The notes below the pieces were generated by a model. That model saw nothing but the letters and a program-made list of their open reading frames with translations, made no database searches and was not told the origin of the DNA. Shown here in pieces: positions 37,496-46,076 of a stretch of 64,000 nt of DNA (position 1 is the first letter of the stretch; the number at the start of each line of letters is the position of its first letter). Made by a program: the position numbers and the translations under genes. The DNA is from Allostellaceae bacterium (GTDB lineage: Bacteria > Pseudomonadota > Alphaproteobacteria > ATCC43930 > CGMCC-115725), in the NCBI GenBank assembly GCA_025451725.1, contig JANWJX010000023.1:53596-117595 (forward strand), read 5' to 3'.

Positions 37496-39760
37496 TCAAC
37501 CTCCCGACTTCTTCTTCAACGCCGCCAGAACCTTGTCCGGCGTAATCGGCAGATCGCGCACCCGCGCGCCGACCGCGTTGAAAATAGCATTGCCGACGGC
37601 TGGCGCCACAACGCTCATTGCAGGCTCGCCTGCGCCGGTCGGATGTTGACCTTCGGCGACCACGTGAATCTCCAGGTCGGGCACGTCGTCGAGGCGCAGC
37701 ATGCGGTAGGAATCGAAATTGCCTTCAACGAATTTCCCACCGACGAAAGTTGCGCGCTCGTAAAGCGCGATGGAAAGACCGGTGAGCGTCGCGCTCTCGA
37801 TTTGCGCGCGCGCACTGTCGGGATGTACAGCAGAGCCGATGTCGCTGACGATCGTCAGCTTCTCGACGTGCACCGCACCGGAATTGTCGTCGACGGCGAC
37901 CTCGGCGACGCATGCCGTCCAGCTCGGCTGCGCCCGGTCGGGCGCACTCGATGCCGCGAGACCGATGCCGCGATTGTGCTTCTTCGCGCGGCGGCGCGAT
38001 GCATAGCCGGTGATCTCGACGATTCGCGCGATGACGTTGGCGAGACGCGATGCACCACCCACCGCGCTCGGCGGTCCGCCCTTATTCGGCCCCTCGGCGC
38101 GGAGCCAGGCGAGGCGCAGTGCGATCTCGTCCTGGCCGGTCGCATGTGCCAGTTCGTCGATGAAACTTTCGAGCGCCCAGAAGGCGAAGCCCGTGGCATT
38201 GCCGCGCAAAAAGCCCGACCGCACGGCTTTGTCGGCGAGATCGTTCTCGACGGCGCGGACCAGATAGTTCGGCGGCGAATACCAGCTGTCGGCGCCGGTC
38301 AGCACGCTCCAATCCACTTTGGTTTGATGATCCGCGCCGGGCTGCAACGCGATCGGCAGCGCGCGGACGAGCGGCCATGCCGAGCATAGATCGTGCGTCA
38401 GCGCCGTCACCTGTTTATCGGAATCGAGCGCGGCGGCGAGTTTCTGGTAGGTCAGCGGCCGCGGAAAATCGAACCGCATCGCCTCGTCGCGGTCGAAGAT
38501 CAGCTTCACCGGCCGCCCCGCGATCTTGGCCGCGAGCGCGCAGGCCACCAGCGCGTCGGTCTCCACCCGTCGGCCGGACGGATCGCCAAGATAAGTCTGA
38601 TGCAGCGCGACCGAACCGGAATCGGTGTCAAGCGCGTCGGCCAGCGCGGCGACCGCATGGGTCTGGAACGCCGAACCGGCATACGCATGCCAGCGCTCGC
38701 CGTCATGCAGCACCAACGCGTTTTCCGGCTCGATGCCGGCATGCGCGACGTGCGAGGTGGTGTACTCCGCGGTGATGATCGACGACGCGGCTTCCATCGC
38801 CTTTCCGGCGTCGCCGAGAATCCACCATGGCGTGGCTGTCTTCTTGTCGGCGACCAGCGTGCGAGCATGCGCTAGCAGGTCTTCGTCGCTCAGACGCTCC
38901 TTCCCCTCGTCCCAGTCGATCTTGAGCGCGGCCGCCGCCTTTTTCGCGGCGGGATAGTTCTCGGCCAACGCCATAACGTAGTAACCATTGTCCGGCGTCG
39001 GGTCCTTGGCGCTGACGAAGCGTCGATATCCAGGAATCTTCCGCGCCGCGCCGTCGTCGATGGCGCGCGGCGTGCAGCCGACGCGATACGGCGGCCGCGC
39101 AATCTTCGCATACAGAAGGTTCGGCACGATGCTATCGATGCCGAACCGCGCCGTGCCGACGATCTTCCCGGGAATATCGAGCGCAGGCGGCGATGTGCCG
39201 ATCAACGCCAGCGCCTTGTCCGCCTTCAAAGTGACGGCGTCGAGATCGGTCACGTCGAAAGTGCGCGACGCCGCGCCCGACGCGACAAGGTCACCGTAGG
39301 ATACGCGTTTGCCGCTTGGCGAATGAACGACCGTGCCGTGTTCGGCGACGCATTCTTCGCGGGGCACGCCGAGCCGTTTGACGCCCGCCTCAATCATGGC
39401 AACCCGCCCGGCCGCGCCCCAACGTCGCAGGTCGTCGTAGTTGGCCGCGATGCTCCAGCTTCCGGCCGTGATGGAAATGCCGAAATCCCTCGCCGGATCG
39501 GGATAGTCGATCCTCATGTTACGCCAATCGACCCCGAGTTCTTCGGCAATCAGCATGGCGTAGGCCGTCCCGATATGTTGGCCCACCTCGGCTTTCATGA
39601 TGTGGAGCGTCACGATTCCGGTCCGATCGATGGCGTACCAAATGCATGGCGCGTATTGCGTCGCCGCCTCGGCCGCCGTCACGTCACCCGGCACAACATA
39701 GCCCGCGAACAGCGCGACACCGCTTGCTGCCGTGCCGATAAGGAAGCGCCGCCGGTCCAT
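37496..39760 (-). CDS. isoquinoline 1-oxidoreductase beta-like molybdopterin subunit, diverged (second copy)
   Basis: Xanthine oxidase-family large subunit of the IorB type, 754 residues from the ATG giving MDRRRFLIGT. That start is a Tat signal (DRRRFLIG), so it is probably exported. It is a paralogue of the next gene and has the same layout. Two cofactor regions differ: the loop that is normally GGGFGRR reads GDPSGRR, and the later QxEGG reads QIESA. The C-terminal GAGEPA with the presumed catalytic glutamate is kept. It may have altered or lost molybdenum-cofactor binding. Promoter or read-through must pass the terminator at 39775-39816. Confidence 0.85.
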   Translation of the reverse strand: MDRRRFLIGTAASGVALFAGYVVPGDVTAAEAATQYAPCIWYAIDRTGIVTLHIMKAEVGQHIGTAYAMLIAEELGVDWRNMRIDYPDPARDFGISITAGSWSIAANYDDLRRWGAAGRVAMIEAGVKRLGVPREECVAEHGTVVHSPSGKRVSYGDLVASGAASRTFDVTDLDAVTLKADKALALIGTSPPALDIPGKIVGTARFGIDSIVPNLLYAKIARPPYRVGCTPRAIDDGAARKIPGYRRFVSAKDPTPDNGYYVMALAENYPAAKKAAAALKIDWDEGKERLSDEDLLAHARTLVADKKTATPWWILGDAGKAMEAASSIITAEYTTSHVAHAGIEPENALVLHDGERWHAYAGSAFQTHAVAALADALDTDSGSVALHQTYLGDPSGRRVETDALVACALAAKIAGRPVKLIFDRDEAMRFDFPRPLTYQKLAAALDSDKQVTALTHDLCSAWPLVRALPIALQPGADHQTKVDWSVLTGADSWYSPPNYLVRAVENDLADKAVRSGFLRGNATGFAFWALESFIDELAHATGQDEIALRLAWLRAEGPNKGGPPSAVGGASRLANVIARIVEITGYASRRRAKKHNRGIGLAASSAPDRAQPSWTACVAEVAVDDNSGAVHVEKLTIVSDIGSAVHPDSARAQIESATLTGLSIALYERATFVGGKFVEGNFDSYRMLRLDDVPDLEIHVVAEGQHPTGAGEPAMSVVAPAVGNAIFNAVGARVRDLPITPDKVLAALKKKSGG

Positions 39761-39774
39761 CACCCAAGTGTAGC

Positions 39775-39816
39775 GCAAAAAATAAAAAAGGCTCTCCGGG
39801 TTGCCCCGGAGAGCCT
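39775..39816 (-). terminator. strong intrinsic terminator between the two molybdopterin subunit genes
   Basis: Minus strand: 12-bp perfect stem AGGCTCTCCGGG with its complement (39789-39816) and a 4-nt loop, followed by TTTTTTATTTTTT. The hairpin begins 17 nt after the stop of the upstream gene, and the T-run ends about 15 nt before the ATG of the downstream one. Confidence 0.9.
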
Positions 39817-39832
39817 CAAGAGAGGGAGAAAA

Positions 39833-42154
39833 TTACGCCTTCAACAGCGCCTTGATCTTGTCCGGCGTGAACGGCAGATCACGCGGGCGAACGCCGACTG
39901 CGTCGAACACGGCGTTCGACACGGCGGGCGCGACGGTGGTCACTGCCGGCTCACCAACACCGACCGGCGGCAGGCCGGGGGTGCTGATGATGTGGACATC
40001 GACCTCGGGCGCCTGCGAGATGCGCAGCGGGAAGTACGTGTCGAAGTTGGTCTGATCAAGATTGCCATGATGCATGGTCGCCTTCTCGTAGAGAGCAAGG
40101 CTCAATCCGAACAGGGTACCGCCTTCGCACTGCGACTTCGCGCCGTCCATGTTCACGGCCTGACCCAGATCCATCACGGTCGTGATCTTGTGGACCATGA
40201 TTTGGCCCGTCGATCTATCGACCGAGAGTTCGACAACGCCGCACGTCCAGGTCGGCGTGTCGCGGAAGTGGGTGGTGGCGGCGAGACCAATGCCGCGTCC
40301 GGGGCCCATCTTGCCGTGCTTCTTGTGGAAGTCGGTAATCTGAGCCGCCTTCTTGATGACCGCGGCGATGCGATCGGCGCCGCCGATGGCCATCGGCACT
40401 TCGCTCTTGTTCGGCCCGACCGCTTTCAGCATCGAGAGGCGGAACTCGACCGGGTCCTTGCCCGTCCGATGCGCCACTTCGTCGAGGAAGCTCTCGAGTG
40501 CGAAGTAGGTCCAACCCGTCGACACGGACCGCAGGAACCCCGGCGGGGTCGCCCGTTGGCCGATGTCGTTCTGGATACCGCGCGACAGATAATTCGGCAC
40601 GCCGTACCAGGAGTTGGAGCCGTCGAGCGACGTGCTGTCGAGCTTGACGTTCTTCTTGTCAATGCTGGGCTTCAACAGATCGGGCGCCGCCCGAACCGCC
40701 GAGAACGCCGCGCAGACGTCATGCTGCAACGCGACCAGGTTGCCCTTGTTGTCGACGCCGGCCTGGAGGCGTTGATACGTGATGGTCCGGTAGAAGTCGT
40801 TCCGGAACTCTTCGTCGCGGGTGTAGATGACCTTCACCGGCTTGCCGACCGCGCGCGCGGCCAGCGACGCGGGAACCATCGCATCTGCTTCGAGACGCCG
40901 GCCGAACCCGCCACCGATATAGACCTGATGCAGGAGAACATTCTCCGGCTTCATGCCCATGATGCCGGCCATGATCGGCTGGTGAGCGATCTGGAGCTGG
41001 CTGCCCGAGTAGATGTGCAGCTTGCCATTCTCGAGATACGCCAGCGCGTTCATCGGCTCGATCGGCTGATGCGATGCAAGCGGGGTGATGAACTCCGCCT
41101 CCATCTTTAGCGGCGCCGCCGCCAGCGCCTTCTTCGGGTCGCCGATCAGCCAGAACGCGCCGCCTGCGTTCGGGTCATTCACCAGATCTTTGGCGTGCTG
41201 AAGGATCTGATCGCTCGATACGTCGGCGTTGGGGCCGAGATCCCAATCGACTTTGATCGCCTTCGCCGCCTTGATCGCTGCCGGGAAATTGGTGGCGATC
41301 GCGATGACGTAATGCGTATTGATGCCGAAAGGATCTGCGAACGAGACGAATTGCAGATAGCCCGGAACCTTCTTGGCTTCCGTATCGTCGATCAGCTCCT
41401 TGCCGTCGGCACCCTTCTTCGGCTTCGCGCCGATGCGGACCGGCGGACGGGCGATCTTGCCGTACACCATGCCGGGCAGGAAGTAGTCGATGCCGTAATT
41501 GGCGCGGCCGACGACCTTGGGCGGAATGTCCAGGGCCGGGATCGGCTTGCCGACGACGGTGTATTGCGCCGCCTTTTTCAGCGGCATCTTCTTCAGATCG
41601 TCGGGGCTGTAGACTTTGTCGACCTTGCCCATCGCGACGAGTTGGCCATAGCTGATCTTCTTGCCGCCCTTGCCGATCACCCAGCCCTTGCTGGCATGGC
41701 AATCGGAAGCGTTTTGGCCGAGTTGCTTGGCGCCCGCCTCGATCAACGCGATACGGCCCGCCGCGCCAGCCTGCGCCGCCCCCATGAAGGAGGTGAGCAC
41801 GCTGAGCGAACCGGCGGTGAAGAACACGCCGTATTTCGGCGCCGGATCGGGATAGTCGATCCGCAGGTCTCTCCAGTCGCCTTCGAGCTCTTCCATCAGC
41901 GATTGCGCGATGGCGGTGCCGACATGCTGCCCCATTTCCGACTTCGGCGTATGGAGCGTGATGATGCCGGTGGGCTCGATGGTGAAGGACGGAACCGGCG
42001 TCCAGTTATTCGCGGCGAAAGCCTCGCTGGCCGAACCGGTGACGGCCGGGAGCAACGAGTAGCTGAATGTCAGTCCTGCGCCGGCGGCGGCAGTACCGAT
42101 GAGGAAGCTGCGGCGATTGACCGGCGCTTCGGTGGTGCGTTCGATGGTGTCCAT
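39833..42154 (-). CDS. isoquinoline 1-oxidoreductase beta-like molybdopterin subunit (first copy)
   Basis: Large catalytic subunit of a molybdenum hydroxylase of the IorB/aldehyde-oxidase branch, 773 residues. A Tat signal is visible (NRRSFLIGTAAAGAG near residues 13-27), so the holo-complex should be folded and exported. Cofactor motifs are intact: GGGFGRRLEADAM near residue 415, QCEGGTLFG, and GVGEPAVT near the C-terminus with the conserved glutamate. Its partner [2Fe-2S] subunit is encoded 12 nt upstream. Substrates of relatives are N-heterocycles, aldehydes or nicotinate; the actual one is unknown. Confidence 0.9.
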   Translation of the reverse strand: MDTIERTTEAPVNRRSFLIGTAAAGAGLTFSYSLLPAVTGSASEAFAANNWTPVPSFTIEPTGIITLHTPKSEMGQHVGTAIAQSLMEELEGDWRDLRIDYPDPAPKYGVFFTAGSLSVLTSFMGAAQAGAAGRIALIEAGAKQLGQNASDCHASKGWVIGKGGKKISYGQLVAMGKVDKVYSPDDLKKMPLKKAAQYTVVGKPIPALDIPPKVVGRANYGIDYFLPGMVYGKIARPPVRIGAKPKKGADGKELIDDTEAKKVPGYLQFVSFADPFGINTHYVIAIATNFPAAIKAAKAIKVDWDLGPNADVSSDQILQHAKDLVNDPNAGGAFWLIGDPKKALAAAPLKMEAEFITPLASHQPIEPMNALAYLENGKLHIYSGSQLQIAHQPIMAGIMGMKPENVLLHQVYIGGGFGRRLEADAMVPASLAARAVGKPVKVIYTRDEEFRNDFYRTITYQRLQAGVDNKGNLVALQHDVCAAFSAVRAAPDLLKPSIDKKNVKLDSTSLDGSNSWYGVPNYLSRGIQNDIGQRATPPGFLRSVSTGWTYFALESFLDEVAHRTGKDPVEFRLSMLKAVGPNKSEVPMAIGGADRIAAVIKKAAQITDFHKKHGKMGPGRGIGLAATTHFRDTPTWTCGVVELSVDRSTGQIMVHKITTVMDLGQAVNMDGAKSQCEGGTLFGLSLALYEKATMHHGNLDQTNFDTYFPLRISQAPEVDVHIISTPGLPPVGVGEPAVTTVAPAVSNAVFDAVGVRPRDLPFTPDKIKALLKA

Positions 42155-42165
42155 GTCCGGGCCTC

Positions 42166-42627
42166 CTAAGCCTTCCGCATTTCAGCGGATGCCCGCTTGA
42201 TCGCTTTCTTGATGCGCACGTAAGTCATGCAACGGCACAGATTGCCGTTCATGGCCTTGCCGATCTCCGCGTCTGACGGGTTCGGATTTTTTTGCAGGAG
42301 CGACGCAGCCTGCATGATCTGGCCCGACTGGCAGTAGCCGCATTGCGGCACCTGTTCGGCGATCCAGGCGCGCTGCACCGGATGGTTGCCCGCCGGATCG
42401 AGACCTTCGATCGTGACAATCTCCTGGCCCGCCGCCTCTTCGAGGCTGGTCTGGCAGGAACGCACCGCGTCGCCGTTCATGTGCACGGTGCACGCACCGC
42501 ACAGGCCGGCACCGCAGCCGAATTTCGTTCCGGTCATCTGCAGATGCTCGCGGATGACCCAAAGCAGTGGCGTGTCGTCGGGCATATCGACGACACGGCT
42601 GAAGCCGTTGATGGTCAGAACTCTCAT
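42166..42627 (-). CDS. isoquinoline 1-oxidoreductase alpha-like [2Fe-2S] subunit
   Basis: Small subunit of the molybdenum hydroxylase, passing electrons from the Mo centre to an acceptor. The 153-residue product from [10 protein letters not shown] has an N-terminal plant-type [2Fe-2S] domain ([12 protein letters not shown] and a fourth cysteine in RSCQTS) and a C-terminal helical [2Fe-2S] domain ([15 protein letters not shown]). GGGAG lies 4 nt before the ATG. No signal peptide, so it probably leaves the cell bound to the Tat-signal large subunit. No FAD (CoxM-type) subunit is nearby, as expected when cytochromes accept the electrons. Confidence 0.93.
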   Translation of the reverse strand: MRVLTINGFSRVVDMPDDTPLLWVIREHLQMTGTKFGCGAGLCGACTVHMNGDAVRSCQTSLEEAAGQEIVTIEGLDPAGNHPVQRAWIAEQVPQCGYCQSGQIMQAASLLQKNPNPSDAEIGKAMNGNLCRCMTYVRIKKAIKRASAEMRKA

Positions 42628-43100
42628 GTTACTCCCTCGCGTTAGCTCTTCTCTCCCTCGACGGCGCGCCGGTCGCGCTGTCCTGTCGGGCATACTCACT
42701 GCCGGCGGTTGGCCGCCGGTCGATTTGACCGATTATGAAAAAAGCTCTGGGTGTTCTGTCGGCGAGACCTCCTCCCTTGTCGGCGCCGATGACGCTCTGC
42801 AATTTTTTTTCGCCGTTACCGGCTTGTTATGTCCCCGCCTGACCGCAAAACATCAGCGCAGCCACAGCTATTCCGAATGGCGCGCATGCTCGCAGCGTCA
42901 CGAATGACTGTCAATAACTCAATTGGATTTTCGAAATTACTGAATTGACCACGCTATATCCAAATGAATATTTCGATCATGCGAGTACTCATCGGTGGCG
43001 ACGACGAGTCGGCCTCTGTCTACCGCCGTTGGGGCGGCGGAACGGATCGCGGAAATGCCCGTGCATTGCACGGACGTTTTCTCATACAAAATCGGTGGAG
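42628..43100. other. non-coding region upstream of the [2Fe-2S] subunit gene
   Basis: 473 nt without a credible gene. It must contain the promoter of the molybdenum-hydroxylase operon. A 7-bp-arm hairpin CCGGCGG-TTGG-CCGCCGG lies at 42702-42719, 75 nt before the start codon, in the likely leader. The stretch 42900-43000 is AT-rich compared with its surroundings. Short open frames here have no recognisable sequence. Confidence 0.6.
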
Positions 43101-43463
43101 TCAGCGCGCCGCCAGGCGGTCCGACCAGACGGTCGACAACGCATCCTGAAGCGCGAGCCATTTGCCGCGGAGCAAGTCTTCGTCCTGACGCTGCTGGGCG
43201 TAGGAGATGCCGGTGACGCCGGTATCGAGTAAGGCGTTGCGCAGCACGAGCCATTGCCTGGGCAAAACATGACTCATCGGCGCCGGTTCGCTGGCGACGG
43301 CAGTGGGAAAAATCCGGTCGAATAGCGGCAACGGCGGTCCCATGCCAACGCACAGGCCGGCGCCGAGTGCGACACCGAATGTAAATAGCCGGACGGCGCC
43401 GGCAAATTTGTATTTTCTGGAATTAAGCGGGGCGATCTCGTGCCCGTAATCGTCGGTCCGCAT
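43101..43463 (-). CDS. hypothetical single-helix membrane protein behind CtrA-like boxes
   Basis: I do not recognise this 120-residue protein. A charged N-terminus of about 20 residues is followed by one hydrophobic segment (FAGAVRLFTFGVALGAGLCV, about residues 20-40) and a region of about 75 residues, probably periplasmic, ending VWSDRLAAR. The start is well supported by AGGAGG 4 nt before the ATG. A TTAA-N7-TTAAC motif lies 22 nt upstream of the start. Neighbours on both sides belong to the oxidoreductase module, but a role in it is not shown. Confidence 0.7.
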   Translation of the reverse strand: MRTDDYGHEIAPLNSRKYKFAGAVRLFTFGVALGAGLCVGMGPPLPLFDRIFPTAVASEPAPMSHVLPRQWLVLRNALLDTGVTGISYAQQRQDEDLLRGKWLALQDALSTVWSDRLAAR

Positions 43464-43484
43464 CTGGCCTCCTGATACGATCCC

Positions 43485-43555
43485 TTAACGTCTCGTTAAC
43501 AGAGATCATACAGGCCACCAGAACCGCCGGAAGCAGAAAATTAATAATGGTTAAC
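43485..43555 (+). promoter_or_regulatory. CtrA-type binding motifs (one exact, one near match)
   Basis: TTAA-CGTCTCG-TTAAC at 43485-43500 is an exact TTAA-N7-TTAAC motif and also a palindrome. A second one, TTAA-TAATGG-TTAAC at 43541-43555, has a 6-nt spacer. Both lie in the 104-nt spacer between the cytochrome gene and the hypothetical gene at 43101. Confidence 0.55.
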
Positions 43556-43567
43556 CAAGAAACTCAG

Positions 43568-43939
43568 CTATCTCGCCGCCTGCTGGAGATAGGCAATCAG
43601 GTCGTCCAATGCCTGCGGGTCGTCGACGGCACCGGTCCGCATCTTGGTGCCGGGCACGGAAGCATCAGGATCGGACAGGTACTTCTTGAGCGTCGCCTCG
43701 CTCCACACGATGCCCGAGGACGCCATCGCCTTGGAAAAATTATAACCGGGCACGTCGCCGGCCTTGCTGCCGAAGATGCCGTGCAGCGTCGGACCGACGC
43801 CGTTCTGGCCCGCCGTCAAGGAGTGACACGTCGAGCAGCGCTGAAACAATTCCTTGCCGTGCGCCGCGTCGCCGGCGGCAAGACACGGCGACGCGAGCGT
43901 CAGCATCGTCGCGACGATGGCGGCGGCGCGCGGAATCAT
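43568..43939 (-). CDS. small periplasmic cytochrome c (second of a tandem pair)
   Basis: Class I monohaem cytochrome c, 123 residues with a signal peptide (MIPRAAAIVATMLTLASPCLA). The haem motif is CSTCH near residue 35 and the probable axial methionine is in VPGTKMRTG. It overlaps the first cytochrome gene by 4 nt (ATGA), and the two proteins are similar along their length. Likely electron acceptor for the periplasmic molybdenum hydroxylase encoded just downstream, inferred from position. Confidence 0.9.
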   Translation of the reverse strand: MIPRAAAIVATMLTLASPCLAAGDAAHGKELFQRCSTCHSLTAGQNGVGPTLHGIFGSKAGDVPGYNFSKAMASSGIVWSEATLKKYLSDPDASVPGTKMRTGAVDDPQALDDLIAYLQQAAR

Positions 43940-44316
43940 TTCGTCGCCTCCATGAGATAGGCGAGCAGGTCTTCGACTTGTTGCGCGTCCTTGATGCCGA
44001 CGAAGGTCATTTTCGTACCGGGGACTTTTGCCTGCGGGTCGGGTAGATAGGATCGCAACTCGTCCGGCGTCCAGGTAATCCCCGAGCGCTTCATGAAGGG
44101 TGAATAGGCGAAATCGGGCGCGGTACCGGCCTTGCGTCCGATCAACCCGTGCAAACTCGGTCCGACGCCGTTTTGTCCGGCGTTAAGCGAATGACACGCG
44201 CGGCATTGCAGGAACACGGCCTTGCCGCGCGCCGCGTCACCCGCAGCGTGCGCCGCGATCGGCATACCCAGCGCCAACACTGCGCCGACCGCTATCCCAG
44301 TCGCCAATTTCACTTT
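43936..44316 (-). CDS. small periplasmic cytochrome c (first of a tandem pair)
   Basis: Class I monohaem cytochrome c, 126 residues from the GTG translated VKLATGIAVG, which gives a clean signal peptide ending AAHA. The frame is open upstream to 44364 but that part is not signal-like. Haem motif CRACH, conserved HSLNAGQNGVGPSLHGLIGRKAG, axial methionine in VPGTKMTFV. It lies 64 nt after the porin stop. It probably carries electrons in the periplasm together with the next gene's product. Confidence 0.88.
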   Translation of the reverse strand, partial: KVKLATGIAVGAVLALGMPIAAHAAGDAARGKAVFLQCRACHSLNAGQNGVGPSLHGLIGRKAGTAPDFAYSPFMKRSGITWTPDELRSYLPDPQAKVPGTKMTFVGIKDAQQVEDLLAYLMEATK

Positions 44317-44380
44317 CCCTACCCCACCCCTCGTTCGCCGGGGCAGGAGGAATTGCACAGGCAACGCGGAACGTCAAACC

Positions 44381-46006
44381 TCAGAACATGATTTGTGTCC
44401 GAGCGGCGATGGCGTCGAGGGTCGCGCCCTTGGTGTTCGGTCCGCCGATGACGCTCGGGATGTTGATGATGCCGTGCTCGTATTCGAGCATGAACTTCAT
44501 GTTGTAGTTGGGATAGTAGTTGAGGCCGACGGAATAGACGGTCTGGGAGCCGGCGCAGAAATTGACCGCCGGGGCAACCGCGGTGGCCGTCGTGCTGCAG
44601 GCGGCGCCGTTGGTGCCGTCGTTGAGATTGACGGTGCTGAACCGGGCGGCGATCTCGATCGCGCCCCAGCCGCCGCCCGGCGCGAGGGAGAGGGGGCGAT
44701 CGGGATAGACGCCGGTATAGCCGCCGGAGGCGGGGGCGTAGCGGCGCCGACCGCCCAACGTGTAGCTGGCCTCGACATAGCCGCCGTCGAACCCGAGGGT
44801 CTTGGAGCCGGCGGCGAACTGGTCGATCGTGTAGTGATAGTACTCGCCCTCGAGGAAGGCGTTGCCCCAGGTGGCGGCCGCCTCAACGCCGTAGACCATG
44901 CCGCCCGAGGACGGGATGTTGCCGGTGGTGATGAGCTGGCTCGGGTCGACGCGTAACTCGGGCCGGTCGGCGAGGGCAATGGTCTGGGCGTTGGCGGAGC
45001 CGCGCGGCCGGAACAGATCGGCGAAGTTGGCGCCGATATGCAGGCCGATATCCCCGGGCAAGAAGAAAGTATAGGAACCGCGGGCGAGGAACGAGGTCTG
45101 CGGACCGTGGCCGTTGGGCGCCAAGGTGCAAGGCGCGGTGGCGCTGCCGATGCAGGAGGCGCCATCGGTATGGAGGGCGCCGGTGGTCGGGCCGGTGATG
45201 TAGGCGGCGAGGAAGTAATTGTCGTTGTTGGAGCGCGCGCCGAAGGCGGTGCGGAAATCGCCGCCACCGAACGCGGTGGCGACAACTTGGGCGGAAGAGC
45301 GCTCCATGAACACGATGTCGTTGGACGAGGTCGCTTCCTGGAGGGTCCAGGGCACGTCCATCACGCCGAAATCGACCGCGACCGGGAAGAGATGATGGCC
45401 GTTATAGAAGCCGTTATAGGTGATGAGGGCGTTCTCGACGCCGGAGAAGGCCGAGTTCGAGGTCGCGGTATTGGTCTTGGAGTTGCCGTTGGCGAGGGCG
45501 TTGTTGAGATTGAGACTGTCGGAATTGCCGCCGAGATCGTAGATCAGGGTGTATTGCCAGTCGTTCTGAAACTTGCCGGTGACGCCGATGCGGGCGCGGC
45601 GGACATTGATGCCGCTGGCGAGATGCCGGTCGGCCATGCCGGCCTTGGGGTTGTAGTTGTAATAGTCGGCGGTATCGACATGGAGCCGCCCGGTCAGCTC
45701 GATCGTGTTCGCGCCGTCCGCGCTCGACAATCCAAAACGGTGCGTCCGCGATTCCGTCACACGGGGTTCATTGGCCGGCCGGGCGCGCGCTTCCACCCGG
45801 GCCGCTGACTGCGCCGCCTGGTTTGCCTTTTCCTCACTCCGCCGCGCCTGCTGCTGCAACAGATCTAATTGCTGCTGCATTTGCTGCATCTGCCGCTTGA
45901 GCAGGTCGATCTGGCTGTTCACGCCGGGATTCTGCCCAAAAGCCGGCGTGGCAACGACCATCAGGACCGGAATTAAATGGCTGATTTTCAATGCCTTAAT
46001 CAACAT
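44381..46006 (-). CDS. OprP/OprO-type outer-membrane porin
   Basis: Outer-membrane beta-barrel of the phosphate-selective porin family (OprO/OprP), 541 residues. Signal peptide at 1-25 (ending PAFG), then a predicted periplasmic coiled coil rich in Gln and Leu (residues about 30-70), then a barrel with many alternating strands such as IELTGRLHVDTADYYNYN, INVRRARIGVTGKFQNDWQYTLIYDLGG and the final strand ending in Phe (RTQIMF). Despite the family name, many members pass other anions or organic acids. It probably heads the cytochrome and oxidoreductase block on this strand. Confidence 0.9.
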   Translation of the reverse strand: MLIKALKISHLIPVLMVVATPAFGQNPGVNSQIDLLKRQMQQMQQQLDLLQQQARRSEEKANQAAQSAARVEARARPANEPRVTESRTHRFGLSSADGANTIELTGRLHVDTADYYNYNPKAGMADRHLASGINVRRARIGVTGKFQNDWQYTLIYDLGGNSDSLNLNNALANGNSKTNTATSNSAFSGVENALITYNGFYNGHHLFPVAVDFGVMDVPWTLQEATSSNDIVFMERSSAQVVATAFGGGDFRTAFGARSNNDNYFLAAYITGPTTGALHTDGASCIGSATAPCTLAPNGHGPQTSFLARGSYTFFLPGDIGLHIGANFADLFRPRGSANAQTIALADRPELRVDPSQLITTGNIPSSGGMVYGVEAAATWGNAFLEGEYYHYTIDQFAAGSKTLGFDGGYVEASYTLGGRRRYAPASGGYTGVYPDRPLSLAPGGGWGAIEIAARFSTVNLNDGTNGAACSTTATAVAPAVNFCAGSQTVYSVGLNYYPNYNMKFMLEYEHGIINIPSVIGGPNTKGATLDAIAARTQIMF

Positions 46007-46049
46007 TCCTAAACCCCCGCAATGATATACCTATATTGTCTATACATTC

Positions 46050-46076
46050 GATATACTAAAAGTATTTTGTTGTCAA
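46050..46076 (-). promoter_or_regulatory. probable sigma-70 promoter of the porin gene
   Basis: Minus strand TTGACA (46071-46076) and TATATC (46050-46055), 15 nt apart, in an AT-rich stretch about 45 nt before the porin start. The spacing is short, so activation may be needed. GATATAC on the plus strand occurs twice here (46024-46030, 46050-46056). Confidence 0.4.

Noticed and set aside
42702..42719. Hairpin CCGGCGG-TTGG-CCGCCGG as a terminator or molybdenum-cofactor riboswitch
   Set aside because: No T-run follows on either strand and the hairpin is a single short stem; a Moco riboswitch would need several conserved helices that I cannot see.
42945..43232. Plus-strand open frames in the spacer and opposite the 43101 gene
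   Set aside because: No ribosome-binding site or recognisable sequence, and partly antisense to the gene with a perfect AGGAGG.
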